From Ovis canadensis (taxonomy: Eukaryota > Chordata > Mammalia > Artiodactyla > Bovidae): a stretch of 64,000 nt of DNA. The translations under genes were made by a program, and so were the position numbers. Position 1 is the stretch's first letter, and every line of letters begins with the position of its first letter. The stretch lies in assembly GCF_042477335.2 (NCBI RefSeq), contig NC_091256.1, positions 25,572,501-25,636,500 on the forward strand, in the 5' to 3' direction. Positions 34,978 to 46,780 of the stretch are shown piece after piece. The notes below the pieces were generated by a model. It worked only from the letters and a program-made list of their open reading frames with translations, was not told the DNA's origin and did not search any database.

Positions 34978-36386
34978 CCGTATAGTGTAGACTAAGAAAA
35001 GATGGAACTAAATTCTGTGATTTAATTACGTGATTATACTTTCACGTTATGTCATTAAACCATCCAACCAACCCTCTTAAAATAATTCCCAGTTTACAGG
35101 TTAGCAAAATAAAAACTTAAACTCTTTTCCCTTTTGTTTACCCCTCCTATCCCTGAATATCTGTCCTTGTACCTTTGATACTGCTCTAATATCGCCTGTT
35201 GTCTCCTCTGAAGTATGAGTGCCTTGGAGGCAGGACCTTTCTAGTTTCTGTTTTAATTTTACAATTTTATATACCTCATCTTATTTCTTTATTTCTATTT
35301 GCCTTTATATTCCTAGAACAAGAAGTTGCTCACTTTACATTTGGGCTGCTTGGTTTCAAAATCAAGCTCATCTCATTGAAAATATACCCTCTTGAATGTA
35401 AGCGAGGAGATTGAATTGATTCTTTGTCACTAACCAAACTGTTTAACCTCAGGCTTGTAAGTTAATTTCTCAGGCTTCAGTATCCTCTTTTGTAAAATTA
35501 AGGATGCTCTAGATTTCTAAAGATCTTTGAGTTATAAACTTCAATGTTAGCAATCCCAGAAGCAAAATGGGAAAATATCAGAACAAATTGATAAGCATGA
35601 AAATGAAAATCAATTGAGGTGAATTCTCCTATCTGCAGCCTTTTGTCTTTTGCAAAAGTCAGTTATAAATACTTTTTAAAAATAATATCTAAAAATCTCT
35701 CAGATTACTCTGTGTTCATGGGTACCTAAATCTAAATTTTGTAATAACTTCCATTCTCCTCATTACTTCAATTCTTTTCTGTTTTGTGTATGTTATGCTG
35801 TAAGGGCTATAGTGAGGAAGCTATTTTTCCTAGTTGGTTGATTTTCCATAAATCCTTCCATTAGTCTGTTAGCACAATACCATTCAGTGATAAATTAAGG
35901 AGAGTATTCTAGGTAGTGAGTTTATATATAAATAACAAATTAATTAAATATATCTACTCAACAACTCTAATTACATCTCCAATTTTGAGAGTAAACCATA
36001 AAATAAATTTAAATTTTTGATATTCAATTCTAACTCACAGTTGAATCTGTATATGAATTCATACTTTGTATCTTTCAGTTGACACTGGAAAAATTTCAGT
36101 GAGGAAGAAAATAGATATATTAATTCAAGGCTTTAGGAGTTATAATGGAATTTCAGAAAAGCGAGTTCTTAATGGGGATAGTATATAGCCTCATGATAAG
36201 TAAATACATGCTTTGCAACAATTAATAGCATTTATAAATAATAATACTTAGCCTAAAGTACATTCACATTTGCTTCTGTTGTATTGAAAAAAATGAACAG
36301 AATTCCTAGTTCATATAATTATTTATAGACGAGAAAAAAACAATTATGATTTTTTGGCATTCAGACAAATACATTATTTGATTATT
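34978..36386. other. Intron 2 sequence with likely L2 and MIR remnants
   Basis: About 35150-35290 resembles an L2 3' end on the + strand (TGAGTGCCTTGGAGGCAGGACCTT). About 35430-35560 resembles a MIR (CTCAGGCTTCAGTATCCTCTTTTGTAAAATTAAGGATG). Both are weak. The rest is unremarkable. Confidence 0.4.
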
Positions 36387-36401
36387 TGTTTCTCTAGTTT
36401 C

Positions 36402-37382
36402 TTTTTTTTTTTCTTTTTTTTTCTTTTTTTTAAATTTTAAAATCTTTAATTCTTACATGCGTTCCCAAACATGACCCCCCCTCCCACCTCCCTCCCCACA
36501 ACATCTCTCTGGGTCATCCCCATGCACCAGCCCCAAGCATGCTGCACCCTACGTCAGACATGGACTGGTGATTCAATTCTTACATGATAGCATACATGTT
36601 AGAATTCCCATTCTCTCAAATCATCCCACTCTCTCCCTCTCCCTCTGAGTCCAAAAGTCCGTTATACACATCTGTGTCTTTTTTCCTGTCTTGCATACAG
36701 GGTCATCATTGCCATCTTCCTAAATTCCATATATATGGGTTAGTATACTGTATTGGTGTTTTTCTTTCTGGCTTACTTCACTCTGTATAATCGGCTCCAG
36801 TTTCATCCATCTCATCAGAACTGATTCAAATGAATTCTTTTTAACGGCTGAGTAATACTCCATTGTGTATATGTACCACAGCTTTCTTATCCATTCATCT
36901 GCTGATGGACATCTAGGTTGTTTCCATGTCCTGGCTATTATAAACAGTGCTGCAATGAACATTGGGGTACATGTGTCTCTTTCAATTCTGGTTTCCTCGG
37001 TGTGTATGCCCAGCAGTGGGATTGCTGGGTCATAAGGTAGTTCTATTTGCAATTTTTTAAGGAATCTCCACACTGTTCTCCATAGTGGCTGTACTAGTTT
37101 GCATTCCCACCAACAGTGTAGGAGGGTTCCCTTTTCTCCACACCCTCTCCAGCATTTATTGCTTGCAGATTTATGGATCGCAGCCATTCTGACTGGTGTG
37201 AAGTGGTACCTCATTGTGGTTTTGATTTGCATTTCTCTAATAATGAGTGATGTTGAGCATCTTTTCATGTGTTTGTTAGCCATCCGTATGTCTTCTTTGG
37301 AGAAATGTCTATTTAGTTCTTTGGCCCATTTTTTGATTGGGTCGTTTATTTTTCTGGAATTGAGCTGCATAAGTTGCTTGTA
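36402..37382 (-). mobile_element. Young 5'-truncated L1 insertion with intact ORF2 C-terminus
   Basis: A 15-base perfect target duplication (TGTTTCTCTAGTTTC) lies at 36387-36401 and 37383-37397. The poly-A end (poly-T on +) is at the left, then the 3' UTR. The last 216 codons of ORF2 (37370 down to 36720, minus strand) form an uninterrupted frame. They include the cysteine-rich end ([20 protein letters not shown]) and the usual [13 protein letters not shown] and [13 protein letters not shown] motifs. This part lacks endonuclease and reverse transcriptase domains, so the copy cannot move by itself. The clean duplication and open frame suggest a recent insertion. Confidence 0.95.
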
Positions 37383-37760
37383 TGTTTCTCTAGTTTCATC
37401 TTACCAAGCACTCTAATTCTTTGCTACCCTTATCTCTGTGATTTTCTTATAAATTTAATTGCCAACGTTATCAGTATCGTTTTCTCTTGTTATCATTGCT
37501 CTGTGGGTTTTGAATTGTTAACATGCATTTTTTTTTTAAACTGGGCACTATTCCAAAAATGCAAAGTTTAAGACTCAAGTGAGAAAGTTGAGTAATAATA
37601 GTTTTTAAAGAGTTTCCTTGGCTTTTTTCTTGAGAGTGTGTGTGTTTAAAAGGACTGTTATGAAAAAAAAAGTCTTTAGCATTGTATTTCTTATTGTAAG
37701 TAAGAAAAGTTTCTAAAATGGCATTTATTAGGTCTTCTTTATTTTAATATAAAAGTAATG

Positions 37761-37972
37761 GCGCTAGCAGTAAAGAATCTGCCTGCAGTGCAGGAGACCT
37801 AAGAGATGCAGGTTTGATCCGTGGGTCGAGAAGATCCACCTGGAGGAGGGCATGGCAATGCACTCCTGTATCCTTGCCTGGAGAATCCCATGGCTAGAGG
37901 AGCCTCATGGGCTACATACAGTTCATAGGTTCACAAAGAGTCGGACATGACTGAAATGACCTAGTGTACAAT
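37761..37972 (+). repeat. Bov-tA SINE
   Basis: Full body with a slightly shortened head (GGCGCTAGCAGTAAAGAATC). B-box is GGTTTGATCC. Confidence 0.9.
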
Positions 37973-38698
37973 GATGCAATTGCTATTTAATTGCAGTATT
38001 TAAAAATTGTTTCCAATAATATTCCAAAATATTAGTTATAAAATTAAGATTAGGTTACTATTGTTTTTATGTTAACAAGCATATAACATGAACAGAAAAA
38101 GAATCCTCACCTTCATGTTTTAACTTCCAAAGTTAAAGCTGTAATTTATACTGAATATTTATGATTTTTAGTAGAATACGTTTATTCAGTTTCTATCATC
38201 AAACCATTCTTTCATGGAAGTAACAACTTATAGTTATTTTTGAGATTACTTTTTCTATAAATTGCTTATTTTCCCTATTATTTTCAACTGGAATTATAAT
38301 TCCATAATTAGACTTAAGATGTAAACATTATCCACTGAAGTTCATTTGGCCTAGACAAGAGTTTTATATCAATTAGTAGTATTTATCCTTGGAATTTGCC
38401 TCAGACTGAAGTGATGTATGAAATACATAGATGTCCAGCAAGTGTTGGTTGAAAAAGATTACTCCAAGAGCGATCATGCAGTGTTTATTTTCCTTTCATC
38501 TATCTCTCTTAATATTCCAGTAAACAAATGCCTTGTAAATATAAAAAGTGTACTATTTATTGTATCAACAAACTCAGGAAAAACATTAATAAACCATTTT
38601 AGTTTAAGAGTAAAAGCTTGTAACCTTGATTATAGGTGTAGGAGACAGTTTCATGCTCTTTGGTTACTATCAAAGAATTATTAAAGCTTTTCGGCCAA

Positions 38699-38909
38699 GG
38701 GCTTCCCTGGTGGCTCAGAGGGTAAAGTGTCTGCCCCGCAATGCGGGAGATCCGGGTTTGATCCCTGGGTTGGGACGATCCCTTGGAGAAGGACATGGCA
38801 ACCCCACTCCAGTATTCCTGCCTGGAGAATCCCATCGACAGAGGAGCCTGGTGGGCTATATATATAGTCCATGGGGCTACAGAGAGTCGGACACGACTGA
38901 GTGACTTCA
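38699..38909 (+). repeat. Bov-tA SINE, well preserved
   Basis: GGGCTTCCCTGGTGGCTCAG through GTCGGACACGACTGAGTGAC, with a short (TA)n insertion in the body at about 38856-38864. Low divergence points to recent insertion. Confidence 0.95.
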
Positions 38910-40147
38910 ATATTCCAATATATATATTCGGGATGATTTACCCATGGTCAAGGCAGAGTTTTCACAATATGTGGAGGTAGTTCACGTATGTACAAGTCTG
39001 TTGTGAAGGCACCAGTATCTCTAAACTGCAATATATATTTGCAGACATACGATTACTTTTGTGTCTGTCTCTGCTCTTTTTTTACTGGTCTTCTTTTTTC
39101 CGAATAAGTGCAGTCTCTTTGTTTTTTTCTTTTTTGACACAATTGAAAAGAGGCATCGAGAATGGCCTTGCCTTTCATTTGCAAGTCCTTTTTCTAAAAG
39201 ACATTTCTTTGGCTGCTCACTTAAACAGATATTAGCAGCTAGCTCATTAATTAAACTACCTCCCTGTCAGTCTGAAATTAGCAAAGACTGGACTTGGCTG
39301 TGGGCTTGTGCACAGCTGTCTTATCTTAAAGACACACACTACTATTGCTCCAAAACAGAATCGAACATTAGATTTAAATAAACACACCCATTTAAAGTTA
39401 TAAAGCAGTTCCTCACACAATGCAATCTTTAAAAGATTATTCATTGTAAAAAGTGTTTTTTACAATAATCCTTAAATCCATTACACATAAGAATACTTTT
39501 TCATACTTATAAAAAGCAAAGGGATAATAACTTTCTTTGCATTTTATTATTACAGAAAATGGACTTTTTAATAATATAAAATCAAAGATTCTAATGATTA
39601 AAAATGTCCTTAGCATTCATCTATTCAAATCAATGATATTTAATGCATGCTGTGCAATCCATATGTTTAATACTACTGTCAAATGGTCATCACCCCTTTC
39701 TTTCAATGTTTCAGTGGATTGAGAACTCACTCTTTCCCAAGAATACAGAACCAGTGGATAAAACATGACACTTAGGAATGCCTTCCTGGTCAAAAGTCAC
39801 AATTTGTGAGCTTGCATCTTCTAACCATTGTACCAAATCTATCTCTTCATTGTTTATTCACATCATAGTACACAGGTATCCTATTCATTTTCAGTTTTGT
39901 AGAAATCATACCTCTCTGTATACGGCAGTCTGACTCTTCTACTTTGGAGAGCACTGCTTGTGTGTCCATATCTCATTGAATGTACTATAAAAGCCTTTTT
40001 AGTCTGTTTGACAAATTTATCAAGAAAATCTGTACTTGATCATTATAATCCAATATCCTCCTTATTTCAAATGTGCACATTTAAAAATAATATCTATTAT
40101 ATAAATGAAATTATTTTAGAAACCTTTAAAAAACCTATGGATGTAAA
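38910..40147. other. Intron 2 sequence; possible conserved element at 39060-39400
   Basis: No repeat recognised. 39160-39330 has moderate G+C, a TTAATTAA homeodomain-type site (39246-39254 region) and a CAGCTG E-box near 39313. Conservation cannot be judged here. Confidence 0.35.
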
Positions 40148-40250
40148 AATATTTTTTTATTATTTATTTATTTTTTTATTTCCTTTGTTTGTTTATTTAT
40201 TTTTACTTTATTTTACTTTACAATACTGGATTGGTTTTGCCATAACAGAA
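40148..40250 (-). mobile_element. L1 3' tip
   Basis: T/A-rich tail followed by TTTACAATACTGGATTGGTTTTGCCATA, the reverse of the ruminant L1 3' end. Confidence 0.8.
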
Positions 40251-40263
40251 TAAGAGTATAAAC

Positions 40264-40293
40264 AGATCTTTGAACCACAGATCTTTGAACCAC
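40264..40293 (+). repeat. Tandem duplication, 15-base unit x2
   Basis: CAGATCTTTGAACCA occurs twice in direct tandem. Confidence 0.9.
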
Positions 40294-41673
40294 AGAAACC
40301 TTCCAGCTAGATACATTTCAGTTCTTGCAATGTTAAGCACTGTATCAGAAATTTCAAAATCCCAGCATTCTGAAATTAAGCCATTTTTCTCTTAGCACTT
40401 TAGGTTTCAAAACTTGTCCTGCCCTGGAAAGACATGAGGCTCTAGGTTTTATTTTTGTATTTAATGGAAATATTCATATGTTGCTTTTCAAGGGCACTGA
40501 TGTGTTTGAGTTGATGACTTAGACTCCACCAAGGATATAATATAAGGTATACTCTCTCTCTCTTTATATATATATATAAAAAAATATATAAAATACCTCA
40601 TTTTTCCTCTGAAATCTGAAAAACTGAACTCAGATACATTTCACTCAAGGGCTTCAGATAAAGCCCTGTGGTTCTGTATTAACCTTCAGGCTTTTCTCTA
40701 GTATTCCCATAGAGGATATTATTTTTGACTGTGTTAAATGCAAACAAGGTACAGTTGGATCCCACAGGGTGTGCTTTATGGCCTCATGTGCTGGGCAGTG
40801 AGGGAGTAAGGGCAGGTCTCGTGGAGGGGCTGGGAAAGGAGGGCCTGGGATGTGCTGAGTGTCTGGAGACTCAGAGGATAGGGCATGGGGCCTGAGGTGC
40901 TACTGCTGAGACCACTCTTCCCAGAGGGAGCCTGATTGTGGGATCTCAGAAGTTACACCAGGTGATGAGGAGATGAGAAACACTCATGTGCCCTGGGTAC
41001 CAGAGGCCCCTGGCCCCAAGCTCATGTGTAAGCAACCTGGGTCACAGCACTTATCCAGTAAACCCCAGTCCTCCTTGATAGCTCCCCGATAACACTCAAA
41101 TATTTGACAGAATACGGACTTCTTTGTTGATCTGTTAACTATGCCATTTATGGAGGAAATGAAATGTGTTGTCCTATTCTTCATTTTTTTTCCTAACTTT
41201 TTAAACATGTATAGAATGCAATCCAGAGCACTGTTTTTCCATTATAAATGTTGAAATCATATTTGCAAATCCTTATTTTTAGGTGTGACCATGTAGTCCT
41301 TAAACTGTACTGAAAAGGTTTTAAATCATTTGTTTTTTCACTTGGCCTTTAGCTTAAAGAGTTAAGCTACTTATTTTTGGCATTATGTTAATTTAATCCT
41401 GCTCATAGAATAGAGAGGTGAATGGAACTAAGGGTAGGATAGAGAGAAGACTAAGAACTAAGAATTACAGAACTAAGGTTTATGGAACTTGGAATTATAG
41501 AATCTAGGTTTCAGGCCTGTATCTATCATTTACTTTTTGTATAAATGTATAAAATGGTATCACTTTGTCTCTGAGTCCCTATTTATTAAATGAAGATGAC
41601 AGGAAATTCTCTAATTTTATTTCTAACCATGAGATTCCACTGAAGCATAGTCCTTGATGGCCTCTTTTTGAAG
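40294..41673. other. Intron 2 sequence with an unexplained G+C-rich block
   Basis: About 40745-41060 is clearly richer in G+C than its surroundings (GGGAGTAAGGGCAGGTC..., CCAGAGGCCCCTGGCCCC) but low in CpG. I cannot assign it to a repeat family. A MIR-like piece (CTGAGTCCCTATTTATTAAATGAAGATGACAGG) is at about 41500-41615. Confidence 0.4.
40551..40590. repeat. (CT)n then (TA)n microsatellite
   Basis: CTCTCTCTCTCTTT followed by TATATATATATA and A-rich sequence. Confidence 0.9.
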
Positions 41674-41888
41674 AAAGTGTTAGTTGCTCAATGTTGGTTA
41701 CCTGACTCTTTCTACCCTGTGGACTGTAGCCCACCAGATTCCTCTGCCCATGGGATTCTCCAGGCAAGAATACTGGAGTGGTTAGCCATTCACTTCTCCA
41801 GGAGATCCTCCTGACCCAGGAATCGTTCCTGGGTCTCCTGCATTACAGACAGATTTTTTTTTTTACCACTGAGCTGCCAAGGAAGCTC
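41674..41888 (-). repeat. Bov-tA SINE
   Basis: Full reverse copy with a T-expansion in the head (41851-41862). Confidence 0.9.
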
Positions 41889-42021
41889 CAAAATTTATTC
41901 ACTTGGCTGCACTGGATCTTGGTTGCAGTACATGGGATCTAGTTTTCGCACCAGACATTGAACCCAAGCCTCCTGCTCTGGGAGCCTTGGGTCTTAGTCA
42001 CTGGACTACCAAGGAAGTCCC
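41889..42021 (-). repeat. CHR-type tRNA-derived SINE fragment
   Basis: TTATTCACTTGGCTGCACTGG... then ACATTGAACCCAAGCC... and CACTGGACTACCAAGGAAGTCC at its end. It abuts the Bov-tA to its left. Confidence 0.8.
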
Positions 42022-42265
42022 ATAGAGAAGCTGTGTTTGTAAACATGCCATAGAACTGACTGCATTTTTTTTGTAGGGTCATTATTTGAATTTGTTTTGA
42101 ACATAGTTTTGTAATTTAAAGACTTTTACTTAGTGAACTTGATATCTGAAAATAAAGATCTCAGAATTTTCTAGAATTTCTAAAGTTCCTGTGTAATTTT
42201 TCAAGATAAACAATCTTAGTTGCTTCTAAAAAGAGAATGATATTGAAACAATGTAAGATACATGA

Positions 42266-42468
42266 GGGCTTCCCTTGTGGCTCAGCTGGTAAAGAACCCA
42301 CCTTCAGTGCAGGAGACCTGGATTCGATCCCTGGTTTGGGAAGATCCCCTGGAGAAGGGAAAGGTTACCCACTCCAGTATTCTGGCCTGGAGAATTCCAT
42401 GGACTGTATGGTCCATGGGGTCACAAAGAGTGGGACATGACTGAGCGACATTCACTTAACAACTTTAA
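42266..42468 (+). repeat. Bov-tA SINE with 8-bp target duplication
   Basis: Full copy with B-box GATTCGATCCC. ATACATGA flanks it at 42258-42265 and 42469-42476. Well preserved. Confidence 0.92.
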
Positions 42469-43183
42469 ATACATGAACTAAAATATTAAATCTGTTCGAA
42501 GGGGAAAAAAAAACTCTCTATTATTGATGCTGCCATAATAATTTAGTCATTATGTAGTTTTAGCAAGTCATGTAAATAGTTTTTTCTTTAATTTTATAAA
42601 GAATCCATGTAAAAATTCAGTGACTGCATTTTATATTATATTTTAGCTTTCAAAAATGATTTTTGATATCTGCCTGAGGAGGCATAGACTAGTATGATTC
42701 TTAAATACATGTTATATTAGCATATTTTAGATTAAAGCAGTTTTAAGCAGATTCAAAGTATTTTTCTGAAAAAAAGTAAGACATTGTGAATATTCCTTTC
42801 ATTTCACTAGTAGGAAAAAAAAAAAAAACACTTTGAATGAGAGTAAAAAAATTGGCCTGTCACACAGAAACAATATCAAATGTCCTGTTTTGTCCCTTCT
42901 TATGGATTCAGGTGCTTTACTAGAGGAAATTGGACTTATTGTTGATATGATATTAGGTTAGTATTATATTTCATAAGACTGAGATTCCCTACCTCTGTTT
43001 CTGGCATCATAACTATTAAAATTGGGCTCATACTTCAGCCTTTCCTTGGCACTCTTCACATTTTGAGATTTACTGTTCAGGCTTTGCATTCAAATTATCT
43101 TCTTTCTTATCCTGGCCTCAATAATACTTCTAAATTAGATCATCATAGAGTTAAACATCTTTCTACCATTAATTCATTCAAAA

Positions 43184-43212
43184 TACACACACACACATAC
43201 ACACACACACAT
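43184..43212 (+). repeat. (CA)n microsatellite
   Basis: ACACAC array with one AT interruption. Confidence 0.95.
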
Positions 43213-43259
43213 CTTATTATGGAAAAGAGTGAACTGGGACTTCTGTCTTAGAACAAACT

Positions 43260-43560
43260 ATTTTTTTAATTGAGTTATAAATCAACATATATAATTGATT
43301 ATATACTTTTGATTATATTCATTTCAGATGAACAACATAATGATTTGACATTTGTATACATTGCAAAATGACCATTATAATAATTCTAGCCAATATTTAT
43401 CACAATACATAGTCACAAAAATGTTTTACTTGTGATGAGAACTCTCAAGATCCACCCTCTCAGCAAATATAAACTATAATATTATAAACTATAGTTACCA
43501 CGCTGTGCATTAGCCATGATCTAGTTTTTCACATATTAGTCATGATCTAGTTTTTGATGT
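43260..43560 (-). mobile_element. Old L1 3' UTR remnant
   Basis: TTAATTGAGTTATAAATCAAC..., ATTTGTATACATTGCAAAATGA and ...CACGCTGTGCATTA follow the reverse of an older L1 3' end. A local direct repeat (CATGATCTAGTTTTT twice, 43514-43555) lies in it. Confidence 0.65.
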
Positions 43561-43911
43561 ATATCTTCTACTTGGTTAAATATAAAGGAGTTTTGTGCCA
43601 TACTTTTGCTATTTTAAACTTAAAAATAAATTGAAGCTGGAAAATCAAACCATATTATGGTACTAGGATTATATAAAAACAGTTTGTATTAATATAGCCA
43701 ATTTCAGCTGAAATACTCTTTATTTCATCTTTACTGTAATGTTCATATGAACATCATGCCTGCTTATGAGCAACACATGTTTCTCTTCTCAGAAGTGTGG
43801 AAGGTGAAGAGTACAGCAAATTACTTTCACCTTTACATCTGCTGCTCTGAATCATTTCAGAGTCAAAAGAGAAGAAACATGTTCACTTTTAAGCCTCTCC
43901 CATTATCTGTC

Positions 43912-43936
43912 TTCACACACACACACACACACACCC
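43912..43936 (+). repeat. (CA)n microsatellite
   Basis: Uninterrupted ACACAC array. Confidence 0.95.
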
Positions 43937-44421
43937 CTCTGAAGATGACACCATTAAGCAGAGTAAATAGAAGGTGTGATTTCAAATCAGAAAAGACTTG
44001 ACCACATCCTAATTTGCAATAGGCAACCAAGGCAGAAATGAAAATAAGTAAATCTCATAATGGTGATGAAATCATTCTCTGGAATCTGAGATTGGTGGAT
44101 CCCGTAAAGAAAAAGGAACTCCCCCAATATGGCTGGCATTAGCCTGTCCTTTACTCCTGCAGTCATTTAACTTGCCTTGAGAGCTGGGAGTGCATCACTT
44201 TTAGGCTGTCTTGGGAAGAAACATCTACTCTAGGTGAATGCCCTGCTTTGAATGGCAGGAGTAATAACCTACCTGCCTCTGTGCTAGACCTAGCATGTAT
44301 CTCAGACAAAATTACAGTTCACTAATCATTTGTGGAATTGGATTCATATAAACCAGCATTTTCTAAATGTGGGTGGTATCTTTGTGAAAATTATTCCAGT
44401 GGCTTTGAGTATAAAAATTCT

Positions 44422-44488
44422 CAGGGTATATGCCAAGTAGTGGAGTTGATGGATCATATGGTAGATTTAGTCCTAGTTCTATGAACCT
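44422..44488 (-). mobile_element. Inverted L1 ORF2 fragment (5' piece of a rearranged L1)
   Basis: GGGTATATGCCAAGTAGTGG... to CCTAGTTCTATGAACC is reverse L1 ORF2. The same L1's 3' UTR lies in the + direction at 45684-46090, on the far side of the BovB. Confidence 0.7.
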
Positions 44489-44498
44489 AGAGCCTGCT

Positions 44499-45673
44499 TA
44501 GAAAAGGCAGAGGAAGCAGAGATCAAATTGCAACATCTGCTGGATCATTGAAAAAGCAAGAATTCCAGAAAACATTTACTTCTGCTTTATTGACTATGCC
44601 AAAGCCTTTGATTGTGTGGATCACAACAAACTGTGGAAATTCTTAGAGATGAGAATACTAGTCCATCTTACCTGCCTTCTGAGAAATCTATAAGCAGGGC
44701 AAGAAGCAACAGTTTGAATAGGACAGGGAAGAACAAACTGGTTCCAAATTGGGAAAGGAGGACATCAAAGCTGTATACTGTCACCCTGCTTATTTAACTT
44801 ATGTGCAAAGTACATCATGTGAAATGCCAGGCTGGATGAAGCACAAGCTGCAATCAAAATTGCCAGGAGAAATATCAATAACCTCAGATATGCAGATGAT
44901 ATCACCCTTATGGCAGAAAGCAAAGAGGAAAGGAACTGAAGAGCCTCATGATGAAAGTGAAAGAGGGAGTGAAAAAGTTGGCTTAAAACTCAACATTTAA
45001 AAAACTGAGATCATGTCATCTGGTCCCATCACTTCATGGCAAAAAGATGGGAAACAATGGAACAGTTATAGACTTTCTTTCCTTGGGCTCCAAAATCACT
45101 GCAGATAGTGACTGCAGTCATGAAATTAAAAGACACTTGCTCATTGGAGGAAAACCTATGATCAACCTAGATAGCATATTAAAAAGTAGAGAAATCACTT
45201 TGCCAACAAGAGTCAGTCTAGTCAAAGCTATGGTTTTTCCAGTAGTCATGTATGGATGTGAGAGTTGGACTACAAAGAAAAGTGAGCACTGAAGAATTGA
45301 TGCTTTTGAACTGTGGTGTTGGAGAAGACTCTTCAGAGTTTTTGGACTGTAGGGAGATCAAACCAGTCCATCCTAAAGGAAATCAGTCCTGAATATTAGT
45401 TGGAAGGACTGATGCTGAAGCTGAAACTCCAATACTTTGTCTACTTGATGCGAAGAACTGACTCATTTGAAAAGACCCTGATGCTGGGAAAGATTGAAGG
45501 CAGGAGGAGAAGGGGACGACAGAGGATGAGATGGTTGGATGGCATCACTGACTCAATGGACAGGAGTTTGAGCATGCTCTGGGAGTTGGTGATGGACAAG
45601 GAGGCCTGGGGTGTTGCAGTCCATGGGGTGGCAAAGAGTAGGACACAGCTGATCAACTGCACTGACTGAACTG
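44499..45673 (+). mobile_element. BovB LINE, 5'-truncated, inserted in an L1
   Basis: It starts inside the reverse transcriptase region (AGAAAAGGCAGAGG) and ends at the 3' tip (CTGACTGAACTG). The flanks AGAGCCTGCT (44489-44498) and AGAGCCTGTT (45674-45683) form a target duplication with one mismatch. Frames are broken: pieces include SKITADSDCSHEIKR and [17 protein letters not shown]. The YADD region is read as part of a shifted frame. It is a dead copy. Confidence 0.92.
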
Positions 45674-45683
45674 AGAGCCTGTT

Positions 45684-46090
45684 ACTTTCGCCTTTTACAG
45701 AGTGAATTAAGTCAGAAATTGAAACAATTATTGCACATTAACCATATGTATGGAATCTAGAAAAATAATATAAGTGAACATTTTGTAGGGAAGGAATGGA
45801 GACACAGATGTAGAGAATAGTCTTGTGGGCACAGTGGGGGAGGGAGTGAGTAGGATGAATGGAAAAAGTAACATCAGCATATATACACTATTGTGTGTAA
45901 AATTAATAGTTGATGAAAAGTTGCTATATAATGCAGGGAGCCCAGGCCGGTGCTCCGTGTTGACATAGAGGAGCAGGGTGGGGCATGGGAGGAGGCTCAG
46001 GAGCGGGGTGGGGTATATGTATAATTATGGTTGATTTTTGTTGTCGTATGGTGGAAACCAACATAACATTGTAAAAATTAAAAAAAAATG
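45684..46090 (+). mobile_element. L1 ORF2 end and 3' UTR (3' piece of the rearranged L1)
   Basis: CAGAGTGAATTAAGTCAGAAA (ORF2 C-terminus), GAGACACAGATGTAGAGAA, ATATATACACTATTGTGTG and a final poly-A match an older ruminant L1 3' end. Together with 44422-44488 it forms one element with an inverted 5' part. Confidence 0.8.
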
Positions 46091-46780
46091 AGGTTTCATA
46101 AATGATTTCTCATAAAAAGACCTCTAGGTAAAAAAACCTCTAGGTATAAAACCTAAACTCAGCATAGGTTACTAGTTTAACCTAACAATAAAGTTCTACT
46201 GGTAAACTGTAAATTTCTCCAAAGGAGCGAAATATGTCTTCTTGACAATGTAATTCTAAAAATATTGTTGATAAGTAGTTTTGTGGCTTTGATTTTAGTA
46301 CAGTTTATATACAGACAGGAGTGATAAGACAATGCAAGAGAAGAGAGGGAGAACCATTACTGGGTCATCTGGTGTTTAAAAAATGAATAATGGCTTAAAA
46401 ATTATATTTAGGATTTTCTTCCATGTTGTTTTGTAATAAAATCACATTATTTTAGTTATTTTTGTAATTTTTGTAGCAGCATCTAAAGCTTGTGCTTAAT
46501 ATTATATAATGATCAAAAAGTGATTCTAAAAGAACTCTTGGACTTCAAAGCGATCTTAGGGACTATTAATTTGGAATCTCCTCATCTTACTTTTGATTTT
46601 ATTGTAGTATCTTGAGGAGTGAAGCATATACTGTTGCAAAATACCTCTACATAAGTGAGTTGCCCCCCTATATTCTTTTTAGCATTATTTCTGCTATTCC
46701 ACTATGTATCTTACAAGAAAAAAAAATTATAACAAAATCTTGTAGAACATTATTTAAAACAAATATTTACTCCTCTTCAC
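46091..46780. other. Intron 2 sequence, nothing recognised
   Basis: AT-rich. A short imperfect direct repeat (ACCTCTAGGTA) lies at 46121-46146. No gene. Confidence 0.5.

Noticed and set aside
38699..38770. tRNA-like A and B boxes in Bov-tA copies
   Set aside because: They are the tRNA-derived heads of SINEs, fused to Bov-A bodies and without a tRNA fold, so they are not tRNA genes.
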